From contig BJOX01000010.1 in the NCBI GenBank assembly GCA_009731375.1, positions 239,960 to 303,959 of the forward strand: a stretch of DNA of 64,000 nt. Direction: 5' to 3'. Source of the stretch: Paulinella micropora. Lineage: Eukaryota > Cercozoa > Imbricatea > Euglyphida. A program made the translations under genes and the position numbers. The notes beneath the pieces were generated by a model. It did no database searches, was not told where the DNA came from, and saw nothing but the letters and a program-made list of their open reading frames with translations. Shown here piece after piece: positions 53,949-64,000 of the stretch (the first letter of the stretch is position 1; each line of letters starts with the position of its first letter).

Positions 53949-54480
53949 CTAGATAGGGAGACAGGGAGATAGGAAGATAGGAAGATAAGATAATAGGTAG
54001 ATAGAGGCTTCTGGTTGTGAGGCATGTCTTGTGTCCAGCTGAGAGTAGTGACCTAGATAGGGAGATAGGGAGATAGGTAGATAGGTAGATAGGCAGATAG
54101 GTAGATAGCTAGGTAGAGGCTTGTGGTTGTGAGGCGTGTCTTGCAAGTTATGACCTAGATAGAGAGATAGGGAGAAAGGTAAGTAGATAGGAGATAGGTA
54201 GATAGGCAGATAGGTAGATAGGCAGATAGGTAGATAGGCAGATAGGTAGATAGGTAGGTAGAGGTTTGTGGTTGTGAGGCATGTCTTGCGTCCAGCCGAG
54301 AGTAGTGACCTAGATAGGCAGATAGGGAGAAAGATAAGATAGTAAGATAGGTCGATAGGTAGATAGAGACTTGTGGTTGTGATGCATGTCTTGCGTCCAG
54401 CTGAAAGTAGTGACCTAAATAGGAATATAGGGAGAAAGGTAAGTAGAAGGGAGATAGGTAGATAGGTAGATAGGTGGATA
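53949..54480 (-). repeat. Tandem units duplicating the start of a GH9 exon
   Basis: Four further copies of an intron-exon unit (about 110-140 bp) lie upstream of exon 53948-53729, at about 54005-54056, 54113-54156, 54258-54314 and 54368-54416. Each carries the CTAG acceptor and the first 40-55 exon bases, then returns to GATA/TACC repeat with no donor. Confidence 0.7.
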
Positions 54481-54558
54481 GAGGATACATGCATGCATGC
54501 ATTCTTCCATACATACATACATACATACATACATGCATGCATACATACATACGTACAC

Positions 54559-54595
<37 letters not shown>

Positions 54596-54623
54596 ATATG
54601 CATATATGCATATATATATATAC

Positions 54624-54663
<40 letters not shown>

Positions 54664-55290
54664 GCATTCATAGATACATACACACATATGCACATACATA
54701 CATACATACATATGCACATACATACATACATACATACATATAATTTTGCACTAGATTTTCTTGTAGCATCGTGGTTCAGCCTTATTTGAAAGGTTAGTGC
54801 AGTGTACATGCATGTAGAGTGGGTGGTGTGTGTACTAAGAGAAACACAGGATGATGACAATAATACAAAATATGAGTAGGCAAGATGAGCTACAAATGAC
54901 GCTCCTGCTAGAGCCGCTCCCTGGGACTGAATTACAGTGTATAAGTTTATCTGCGTGTTTGATGAAGGAACATGCATTGAGTTTGGATGTAGGACACTTC
55001 TGTGACAATAACAGTCAACAAAGCGTATGTATGTATGTATATATGTATGGTGTATGTATGTATGCATGGTGCAGAAGCTTCTCTATATGTACGTATGTAT
55101 GTGTGTATGTATGTATGTATGTTTGTATGTATGCATGTATGTATGTATGGTATGTATGTGACAAAAACAGTCAACAAAGCGTATGTATGTATGTATGGTG
55201 TATAGGTTTGTCTATGTGTTTGATAAAGGAACATGTATTGACTTTGTGTGTAGGGCACTTATGTGACAAAAGCAGTCAACCAAGCGTCTG
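54481..55290. repeat. CATA/(AT)n repeats and a tandem of about 190 bp
   Basis: CATA and (AT)n to 54750; then a unit including ACAGTCAACAAAGCGTATG occurs at about 55007, 55168 and (diverged) 55270. No gene is seen. Confidence 0.7.
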
Positions 55291-56680
55291 ACAGTAGAGC
55301 ACCACCCAGCAACTATAGACTGGAAGCGTTTGGCACTTCCCCATCAAGCTAACCGATAGGGCTGAAAATAACCGGATGTCATTACTAAAACACGGGGTTT
55401 GTAACAGTGTGACAATATATAGCAATGATCAAAGCACGGGGTTTGTAACAGTGTGACAATACATAGTAAAGAGGATGGTTGGAAGAGAGCCGCGTATGAT
55501 ACTGGCCAAAGTATACGTATGTCCTAACTGGCTATCTTGGATGTATTGTAGCTTATTGTCGGGCTTGTTTCTGTGCCAAGGAGCTCTACCCGACGCAAGA
55601 GACACGACAAAACACATTTTGCGAACCTATTCCATACATTCCACACGTTTGTATATGTGTGTTTGCATAAGGAATGACGCGAGCCTGTCATACCTAACCA
55701 ACAGGTGCAGAACTAAGCAGCAGATAGGATGTGAGCTGTACAACGGTGTAGGGTTGTGTTGCAGACATAACTGTTATGGATGCCTGTTGGCTTAGATGTG
55801 GGTAGATGCATGCCATGCTGTGGGATGTATGCACGCAGATAATTATAAAGCAAGATCGAGAAAAGAAACAGGTGTGGTCGGTCGGTGGAAACAACAGACC
55901 CAGCCCAGGTGACACAGCCTTGGAAAAGCACAGGCAAGCCAGGAAACTTTTGAGTCATTACGTAAAGACTTAGACGACACCTTGGCTGTCTTTCTACCTC
56001 AAAACATGCTGTGCCTGAGTGCCTCAGGTCGAACAGGAAACAACATGACAAGCACTTGAACCTCTTTGCCCAGCATGAATATTTTCGAAGTGCCTCATTT
56101 CCTACAGCTCGAATGCTACCAAAGAGCGAGTTTGGAAAACCATTCCAACAACAATCAGTCCCTTATCTGTGCTTTCGATCCTGCCAAACTCCCTGAGCAG
56201 GAGCAGAGGTACAGTTGACTCGTCCTTTGCTTCCTGAGTGACCCTTAGCAACATCTCCGGATGATAAAAAAAGGTTGCACAATGTATACTAGATATTCTC
56301 AAAAATAATTTCATTTAGTTCCGATTATTTAGCTATAGAGTGGCTAAAGATGAGCCACTTCGAGGTTTCTTAGTGTATTTTAGGCCGGAACGGCTGTATT
56401 GCCACAAAAGTTGCAGTTTATACTGCAATCATGTACTATCAGCGCTAACGCAACAAATATGTTTGTCGAAACATCATCTTTAAGATCATATCAGAATCTA
56501 ACATCTCATCTCAAGACACAAGTCCAAATCCAGAAGCGAAAAACGAACGGAAGATTGAATGAAAGAGGCATGTGATAATTCGTCGTCTTGTCAGTACTCG
56601 TTCAATTAGCTATAAATAGATAGGTAGATATATAGATAGGGGGCAAAATTCGAATTCAAGCTTAGTTTCAGTTTCATTTT
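55291..56680. other. Unassigned unique DNA
   Basis: A 55-bp direct duplication (CACGGGGTTTGTAACAGTGT core) lies at 55390-55465. Short frames on both strands have no recognisable product. I see nothing else. Confidence 0.4.
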
Positions 56681-56706
56681 GAAATAATAATAATAATAAT
56701 CATAAA

Positions 56707-56761
<55 letters not shown>

Positions 56762-56768
56762 TAATAAC

Positions 56769-56806
<38 letters not shown>

Positions 56807-56832
56807 TGATGATAATAATAATAATAATAATG

Positions 56833-56894
<62 letters not shown>

Positions 56895-57298
56895 ATATCT
56901 GAGGCGTACTGATACAGCTAATGGCATATCCTCAACGGACATAAGCCTCCAATACCCTTGTTCGAGGTCCTCCACCCCCCCGTGTCAGTCTCTCGCCTGA
57001 TGATCGGGGCCACCGATGGAGCTCCTGAGGGCAAGACTGCACTAAGCCGAGGTTATTCCGCAGTCCCAGCAACCTCTTGCAAGACGTCACCGAATGTGCA
57101 AGTGCATACACCAAGCGCGGTTGCTAGAGCTGCCTCAAAACCCCACCCATAACAATCTGGTGTCTGCTGGGTCCTGGGCTATCAACCAGCATATGCGGAG
57201 TTTAAGATCTTTTACGCGCGCAACGACCCTCCTCCCCAGCATCTACCACCAAAGGGTTATGAGTTGGCGTCACAGTTTAACGCCTTGAGGCCATTGGG

Positions 57299-57361
<63 letters not shown>

Positions 57362-57362
57362 C
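56681..57362. repeat. (AAT)n tracts around an unassigned 400-bp block
   Basis: (AAT)n at 56681-56892 and 57303-57361 flank 56893-57302, a GC-richer block without a gene. The layout resembles the SINE copies set in (AAT)n, but no clear A and B boxes are seen. Confidence 0.5.
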
Positions 57363-57414
57363 AGTTTCAAAAAAATTGAAAAATACTAGTTTCAAAACGA
57401 AAAAAAAAAAAAAA

Positions 57415-57598
57415 TCGAAAATCACCAGGATGAATGTCACGAACTGCTATGATAGTTGGCATATCCAACTTTCTGCTCAACACTATTTTAGCGTTAGGTC
57501 TGTATGAGTGATTACATAAGTAGCATAATCCAAGTTCATTGTGATCATGAGATGAATCGATCATTGGCAGGAGGGAAAACATATCATCTAAGCTCAGT
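57415..57598 (-). pseudogene. SET-domain-like fragment
   Basis: About 60 residues resembling the C-terminal half of SET methyltransferase domains: CYLCNHSYRPNAKIVLSR (NHS..PNA motif) and IIAVRDIHPGD (RDI..GE-like, with Asp for Glu). It lies between CATA repeat and a poly-A run. It could be one exon of a host gene or a relic. Flanking exons were not found. Confidence 0.45.
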
Positions 57599-58135
57599 GC
57601 ATAATATGTATGTACGTATGCAGCATGCATGCGTGCGTGTATGTATGTAATGTATGTAATGTATGTATGTATGTATATTTATGTATATGTATGAATGTAT
57701 GTGTGTGTGTGTGTATGTATGTGTAGTATGTGTATGCATACGTATGTACATTATGTATGCATGTATGTATGTATGTATGTATGTATGTATGTATATATGT
57801 CTGGCTGTCTGTCTCTCTCTCTCTCTCTCTCTCTTTCTGCAAGAAAGCAGCACACGTACATGCATACCTCATATGTATACAAATTGCAAACATACTTTTA
57901 TGCATATATAACAAGATCTATAACACACACATAAACGCTAGCAACACTCACCTCTCTTAAGTTAAACAATTTTGCAAGGAAATAATGCAAGAATAATAAT
58001 GAAAAAACCTTGTGGTTTGGGTTGTGGCTTGTAGCGAAGTCCTTGAGCTAGTGCAACGTAGTGTTTTTTCTTTTTTCAAACGTATTTGGTTTTTTGGTTC
58101 GGTTGCGTTTGGGTTTTGCATCCGACCGAGACCTA

Positions 58136-58138
<3 letters not shown>

Positions 58139-58175
<37 letters not shown>

Positions 58176-58215
58176 NNNNNNNNNNAGTAGTAGTAGTAGT
58201 AGTAGTAGTAGTAGT
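58139..58215. repeat. Poly-T, scaffold gap and (AGT)n
   Basis: T37, ten Ns (58176-58185), then (AGT)n. In the minus sense the LINE ends in (ACT)n, and then, across the gap, poly-A. The order suggests a retroposon tail that the assembler could not span. Confidence 0.7.
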
Positions 58216-58467
58216 TTAATAGGAAAACAGTTCCCTTTACGGAAACTATACTCCTAAAGACAAACCAGAAGCAGGACTACTGGGATGACTTACTTAAAGG
58301 TAAATAATCTATATATACTGAAAAGTCCAGCTCCTAACTAAACTCAATTCTCAGGATCCAAGAAGCATCCAATAACAAGACGAATCCAAGCGCCCACCCA
58401 CAAATCCGAAAAGAAACCTCCATACCCAACCATGCGACCTATATGCGTTAATGACAACCTCTAGAGC

Positions 58468-61420
58468 TTATAAAAGCTCTTTAATGGCAACATAGCAGTC
58501 CTTCAAAAACCCTCTCATAACATTAGTATGAAAAGACGAGTTTAAGGACCAAGTGCCTGATAATGATGTCCACTCGTTACTAGAAATAGTACCATCAGGA
58601 GAAAAAATCGAACCAAAATATTTCATTTGTAGAGACTTTAGAATAGGTTTTGTTAAAGCGCAGTCATTGAAGACATGCAATTCTGAATGTTCATTTGTTG
58701 TGCAAATTCCACAGGGAATATTCACCGGCGTACCAAACCCTCTATGTGCAAGGCCAAAACGAAGGTAACCTGCTCTAGCGAGAGATATCAATCTTCTCCC
58801 ACCCTCATAGTTACCTTTCGTTAAATAAAGTTCCATGGATAAGTTCTTTTTGACTGATTTATAGAAGGATAAATTTGAAGTGGATAAATGTTTGACCCAT
58901 TCCTGTTGCTCGTAGTTATGAATGAGCATCTTGATTGTGGTTTTAGGGCTATTCTTAATAAATAAAAGCATATCATTTGTGGACGAATCAGGCTTAATCA
59001 TTTTAAGGTCCATTATAACCCTTCCAACCCAATTATTGTTAGTTTTGCTTAAAGTATTCAGTAAACTGATTCTGAACATCTGGTGAAGTAAACTGTGGGT
59101 AGGGAACGAAAGTAGGGACTTTAAAAAGGAAAGTCTTTTCATATTCCCTCTTCCAACTACAGACCATAATCCCAACTCACCTTGACAGGCAATATTAGGG
59201 AAGTCTTTAGGTACACGCAAAATTTTACGAGCTAAATCATAATTTATTTTGTTGCCTTCTTCCCATGTTCGTTTGCCAAAATTCAGATCCCCAATCCATG
59301 GACTGAAAGACAGAAGAGGTAATAAGTTGCATAGCTATATTAGGTGCAACCCCCTTCTTATACCCATAGCAAGTACCATATTGATGCACTGCTTAGCTTT
59401 TTTGATTCTATCAGTCTTCATCATTCTCCAAGACAAATTTTTATCACAAATAACTCCCAAATATTTGTAGGCTTCTGCCTCCAAAACATTTTGTCCCATG
59501 AGAGTCCAATTGTGAGTGACTGTATTATTCTTATTATTAAAAATGACAATGTTAGACTTGTCTTGATTAAATTCAGCATTATTATCTTTAGCCCACGTAG
59601 CACAAACGTCTAATTGTTTTTGCAAATCATGGGCAGAGCTAGACAATAAGACAATGTCATCAATATATAAGAGGCAACTTAACGATAGAGAAAATGACAG
59701 ATCCTTGTCTTGAGCAGAGAGTGTAACTCCTTTAGTAGAAGAACGTAATTTATTGGCTAAATCAGAGGTATAAAGACAGTATAATAGAGGGGACAAAGGG
59801 CATCCTTGCCCCCTATTGGTATCAAACTAAGGGGACATGCCTTCAGCCGTATCTACTCTATTCTGTACCCTGGTATAAAGACCTTTCAGGGCGGACAGGA
59901 AAAAAGAAGATTTACCCAAATGTTCTAGTTTCCTCCACAAAATGTCTCTCTCCACAGAATCAAAAGCTTTAGAGACATCAAGAAAGGCAGCAAAAGTTGG
60001 ACCTTTGTGATTAGTAATAACTTCGTGAAGAAGAAAGATTTGGTGCTGACTTCCCCTTCACCACCCTGTTCAACAGGCAAAAGATTAGATGAATCAACCC
60101 ACGCTTTCAATCTATTCAATAAAAGCGTAGCATAGAACTTATCAATAACAGACAACAGTATAACCGGTCTGTACTGAGAAGCTTTTAGTCTATCTCCTTT
60201 ACCTTTATAAATAGGCTTTATTATTCCCTTTGTGTAATCCAAAGGTTTCGTGCCTGTTTGTAAGCATATATTAAATAAGAGAACAAAGAACTGTTTGACA
60301 TTTGGTGCAGTGTTCAACAAATTAAGAAAAAGTTCAGAGACGCCATCCTGTCCAACACTCTTATTAGGTTTTAAAGAAGACTCAGCCTCTTTAATCTCTT
60401 CATCAGAAAAGGATGTCTTATCTAATAAAATTATTATGTTACTAGACGTACTTTGAGCAAGGTCAGGCTGAATAAAAGTAGAAGGGATATGAGGACTAGG
60501 TGCCTTCATATTCGATAGTCTATTCAGTTGGGATTGATACTGTTTTGCAAATAACTCAGCCACCCCATTCCCTTTCACAACCATCCCATTGTCTCCTTCC
60601 AGTTGCATAGGAGTACTGCTTTCCTTATTGAGAAACCTTTTAAGAATGGACCAAGCCTTCTTAGGGTTTCGTTTCATATCAACGTTGACTTGTAAGAGAT
60701 CTTTTTTCCGTCTCTCATTCTTTACATAATTAAGTCTTGTTTGCATCTTATTATTTATTATTTTTAATTTGTCCTTGATTGTTTGTCGGTCCTGCAATGA
60801 AAATGTTTTGTCCAGGTTGCGCAAAAGCTTGTTTTTCTGTATTTTTGCTTGATTTCATGATCATGGATGAAACCAGGATGTTTCCTCGTTGTTTTGTTGG
60901 TGTTTTTCTTAGCTAGTGTGTCGATTATCGGGCAGTAAGTGTCATAAAAGAAGGTAAGTAGGTCATCAACAGGAGCATTCATTAAATGAACAGGCAGCGG
61001 GAAAAGAATGCGCCATTGGACTCATGTCCACCTTCCTTTTCCACTCAAATTTCAATTGTGGTCTCACTGTGTGATTAACAGAATGGAAGTAAGAGTCTGC
61101 AAGTTTAAGGTCAAATGTAATTAGATTGTGATCACTGTAAGGGATCAAATACCTGGCCAAGTAAAGTAATTAGATGCGTAACTGAGTAGCTGGGGCGAAC
61201 AAAAAACAAAGTCTAATAAAGAGGGCCTACCAATCCCTTCATGACTTGTTTCTGCTTTGCCCACTAACCCAGTCAATAAAAGCAAGTTGATGTTTTCCAT
61301 TTCTTTCACAAATTTGTCAGCATACTTAATTGTATGACCATGAGGTACAGGCACGTCTCTTATCTTGTCTGAGTTACCATTTGGCAGGCACGATATATTT
61401 ATGGTGGTGTGTGTCTGCAA
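58468..61420 (-). pseudogene. Non-LTR retrotransposon (LINE), degraded
   Basis: Pieces in order on the minus strand: an endonuclease part with YSDHNLITFDLKLADSYF (61420-60966); reverse transcriptase with NKSVGQDGVSELFLNLL, GIIKPIYKGKGD and YRPVILLSVIDKFYATLL (60824-60050); the rest of RT with GCPLSPLLYCLYTSDL and YIDDIVLLSSS (catalytic, about 59650) to 59335; and a C-terminal part with a CGICTTNEHSELHVFNDC cluster like zf-RVT (59220-58468). At least three frame breaks occur. The group is not certain (jockey/CR1-like by layout). Confidence 0.85.
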
Positions 61421-61429
61421 ATATCATTT

Positions 61430-61984
61430 TCGAAACTGGGCGAAACAATGCCCAAGTTTCAGTTTCGGCCCGGTCATTCCACATTAGTTTCCGTTAAAAA
61501 AATTCTATCGTCTCTTTCTCATTAAACCTTGCTTACTGTAAAAACTGCTACTGTCTGGCCTTGTGCTTGTTTGTTTGTTTGTTTGTCTTGCTTTTTTGTG
61601 CTTGTTGCTGCATCTTTTGTTGTCTTTTTATTTTGTTTTTGTTTTGTTTTTGTCTCTTTTGTTCTGGTTGTTTGTTTGTTTCTTTTGTTTGTCTTCTTCT
61701 TTGTTCCTTTTCTCTTTTGTTATTTTTCCTGTTTTCCTTCTTTACTGTTTTTGTTCTTCTATATTCTTTTCCTCGCTTTTTCTTTATCCCTTTTTCCTTT
61801 CTTTCTTTCTATCTTTTTTCCTCTTTCTTGCCCCTTCTATACTACTCTTTCCAGGAGCTTTCTGTTGAACCTTAGTTCCAGATTTCCTTATGAGCTTGTA
61901 CTGTCGTTCCTTGGAACCAGAATTCATTTGAATTAGGCTCTTCTTGATTTTTCTTTCGTCTTTTTCTATTATTAAACCTTGCTT
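61430..61984. repeat. LINE 3'-tail family D, copy 1
   Basis: Low-complexity TTTG/TTTC sequence ending ATTAAACCTTGCTTACTGTA and (AAT)n. It matches 62793-63013. A separate ATTAAACCTTGCTTACTGTA lies at 61523, so copies are arranged head to tail. Confidence 0.65.
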
Positions 61985-62138
<154 letters not shown>

Positions 62139-62401
62139 GTGCTTCTCTGTCAATGGCTGATGCATTTCTGCACATGCGCCTCCATCGTCTCACCCGTGAG
62201 GGGAGTACGAAGAATTGACGATAAGCTCTAATGACACCCCCGCAAGGGCAGTTCCAACACTTCCAGACGGGCCGGTATGTTCAATGAAAATACTGGTCCA
62301 GACGGATCGTTACGTTCAATGAAAATACTGGTGGCACCGACGGGAATCGAACTGGCGACAGGGCCCAGATAGAACTTGACCACTGGGCTATCACGGTGTC
62401 C
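62139..62401 (-). mobile_element. tRNA-derived SINE, copy 2
   Basis: Same element as 13327-13595, without the internal duplication. The minus-strand head has A box TAGCCCAGTGG and B box GTTCGATTCCC, closer to the consensus than copy 1. (AAT)n flanks both sides. Confidence 0.8.
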
Positions 62402-62410
62402 ATGATAATA

Positions 62411-62456
<46 letters not shown>

Positions 62457-62459
62457 TAT

Positions 62460-63130
62460 ATATATATATAAAGAGTGGGGTGCGGAGCAGTTTGGCTCGA
62501 CTAGCTTGAGGCTGCATGTCTTTGAGGTTGCCAGGCTTGGGCTGGTCCTTATGGATATTGCAGCACTCGGCATAATCGCGTCGCGAGTACGCCACGTCGA
62601 GCCTTACTACGCTCTGCACACCACCCTCCTGGCTACGATAGCCTCCGGGTGCGAGTGAATTGCGTTAGGTGCTGCAGTTTCCCTAAGGGCTGTCTCACTG
62701 TCAATTGATCTCACTTGCGCCCATGTTAGTTATTTCTTACCTTTTTCTGGCACTTTCCGCTCTTACCTTATAGTTCAGTATCGTCTCCCTTGCCACTGTC
62801 TGGCGTTGTGTTTGCTTGTTTTGCTTTTTTGTGTTTGTTGCTGCATCTTTTGTTGCATTTTTGTTTTGTTTTTGTTTCGAGCTTTCTGTTGAACCTTAGT
62901 TACAGATTTCCTTATGAGCTTGTACTGTCGTTCCTTGGAACCAGAATTCATTGGAATTAGGCTCTTCTTTATTTTTCTTTCGTCTCATTCTCATTAAACC
63001 TTGCTTACTGTAATAATTAAAATAATAATAAAAAAACCTGTAGTTTCGAAACTGGGGTAATTCAGACCGCACTCACCCAGTTTCTGGTTTTGAAACTCAA
63101 TTTGGGTCCTATACTGTTATATAGACATAT
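62460..63130. repeat. Unassigned DNA and family D, copy 2
   Basis: 62470-62790 is unassigned. 62793-63013 is the second family D copy, ending ATTAAACCTTGCTTACTGTA plus (AAT)n-like sequence. Confidence 0.6.
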
Positions 63131-63149
63131 AGATAGATAGACAGACGAT

Positions 63150-63415
63150 AGATAGATGAGATTTCGCAAAAATGATGTAGTCCTTGCAAAGGAACGCAGT
63201 TTCACATCAGACAGCAATTTGTGTACTATGCGTGTCCGGGATGGGAATCACGGGTAGACTATGTTCTCGAAAGAGAAGAGGGATTTTGAGGAGAATGCAG
63301 TTGAAGCCGTTATTCCAAGCGTTTTCAGCACAGTAAGCTTGCGAAGCTACAATGATGACATTTTGTAAGGCCTAAACCCCTGAGTGGACCTAGCCCGGGC
63401 TATGAAACACTGGAC
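63150..63415 (-). repeat. Repeat family B, copy 3
   Basis: Inverse match to 9792-10096 with one diverged central part. The (TATC)n end in the minus sense is at 63120-63160. Confidence 0.7.
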
Positions 63416-63461
63416 TGCTAGGACGGAATGCAGTCACCGATACAGACTTAAGGAGGATTAG

Positions 63462-63893
63462 TTAGTCTAATTTATGACAGCGCAGGAGCGATAGATCGCA
63501 AAAGAGCAACGAGCTACGCAAGGATTTGGATTGGGAGTAAGAAAAACCCAAGGCGCATAGACATCGATGAACAGAGAACGATACAATGCCGCGAGCTCCG
63601 CATTCGATTGATCTAAGGTGGCAGGTCCATCCGTTGTCCTCGATTTGATATGTAAGCTCACTGTATCGGTTGGTCTTGTAAGCACGTGTGGCAAGGATGT
63701 TTTCCTCGACCGGGCACGTGAGTTCGATCAGTAACAATGACCAGACGACAATATCGGGGCGGAGGTCAGTGACACAGATGTGGACAGGAAAGGCTGGCTC
63801 AGAACCAGTGTACTGGGTTTGGAGCTGCCAATCGTTTGCAGTGTCAAGCAGAGATGGACGATGAAATGACTGCCCCTTATGCTTCTGTCTCAC
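63462..63893 (-). pseudogene. Retroelement C-terminal nuclease-like fragment
   Basis: Open over 143 residues. LRPDIVVWS, then LIELTCPVEENI, KTNRYSELTYQIEDNGW and GARGIVSFS match a domain common at the C-terminus of retroelement polyproteins, with the PD...E-x-T spacing of a PD-(D/E)XK-type nuclease. No RT is seen beside it within the window; sequence to 64000 is unassigned. Confidence 0.5.
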
Positions 63894-64000
63894 ACTCTTT
63901 CACAAACATAGATTTCGATTCTTTTTAGTCTGTAAGGGAGCGCTTGTTTTGGCTCTCGATGTGGTTTCTAAGGGGAGCCTCAATAATGCAGAGCACAGAG

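Overview
This is eukaryotic genomic DNA from an organism I cannot name. It has spliced genes with GT-AG introns, very dense tetranucleotide microsatellites (TATC, ATGT/CATA, TACC) that make up most of the intron sequence, long (AAT)n tracts, and several transposon classes. A cellulase-type GH9 gene and an integrated Polinton-type virus fit a protist, an alga or an invertebrate. Three runs of exactly ten Ns mark scaffold joins, and many single-base frameshifts sit at homopolymers, so some broken genes may be assembly errors.

Layout. 0.8-12.9 kb: a plus-strand host gene of at least 15 small exons whose splice phases agree from exon to exon; the introns are microsatellites with inserted retroposon families (A, B, C). 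13-15 kb: a tRNA-derived SINE and a MITE, both set in (AAT)n. 15.7-24.7 kb: a minus-strand Ty1/copia LTR retrotransposon with 274-bp LTRs, a TTTAAA target duplication and a half-initiator-tRNA-Met type primer site; its frames are broken. 24.7-46.0 kb: the highlight, a 21.3-kb integrated Polinton/Maverick or Polinton-like virus with imperfect terminal inverted repeats of about 110 bp and a 6-bp target duplication (CACCGT). It carries protein-primed DNA polymerase B, an rve integrase, adenain-like protease, packaging ATPase, double-jelly-roll major capsid protein and a penton candidate. Accessory genes include a tail-fibre protein ending in an S74-type chaperone, a class 3 lipase, a small DUF3820-like protein, AP2-like/zinc-finger proteins and a small gene with two tiny introns.

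The virus and the copia element are nested in one older repeat. A diverged, uninterrupted copy of it lies at about 49.7-50.0 kb. The virus genes carry two recurring upstream motifs and a recurring hairpin that starts at or just after stop codons, which looks like an intrinsic promoter and 3'-end grammar. Polymerase and fibre are interrupted by frameshifts and by one in-frame TGA each, so this copy is probably inactive or partly mis-assembled.

46.5-47.9 kb is a long CATA/TACC field. 47.9-54.5 kb holds two minus-strand host genes: an unknown one and a GH9 endoglucanase with a Ser/Thr/Pro linker and a Cys-containing tail. 55-58 kb is mostly unassigned, with a SET-domain-like fragment. 58-61.4 kb is a decayed minus-strand LINE, followed by LINE 3' tails, a second SINE copy, a family B copy and a retroelement nuclease-like fragment at the window end.
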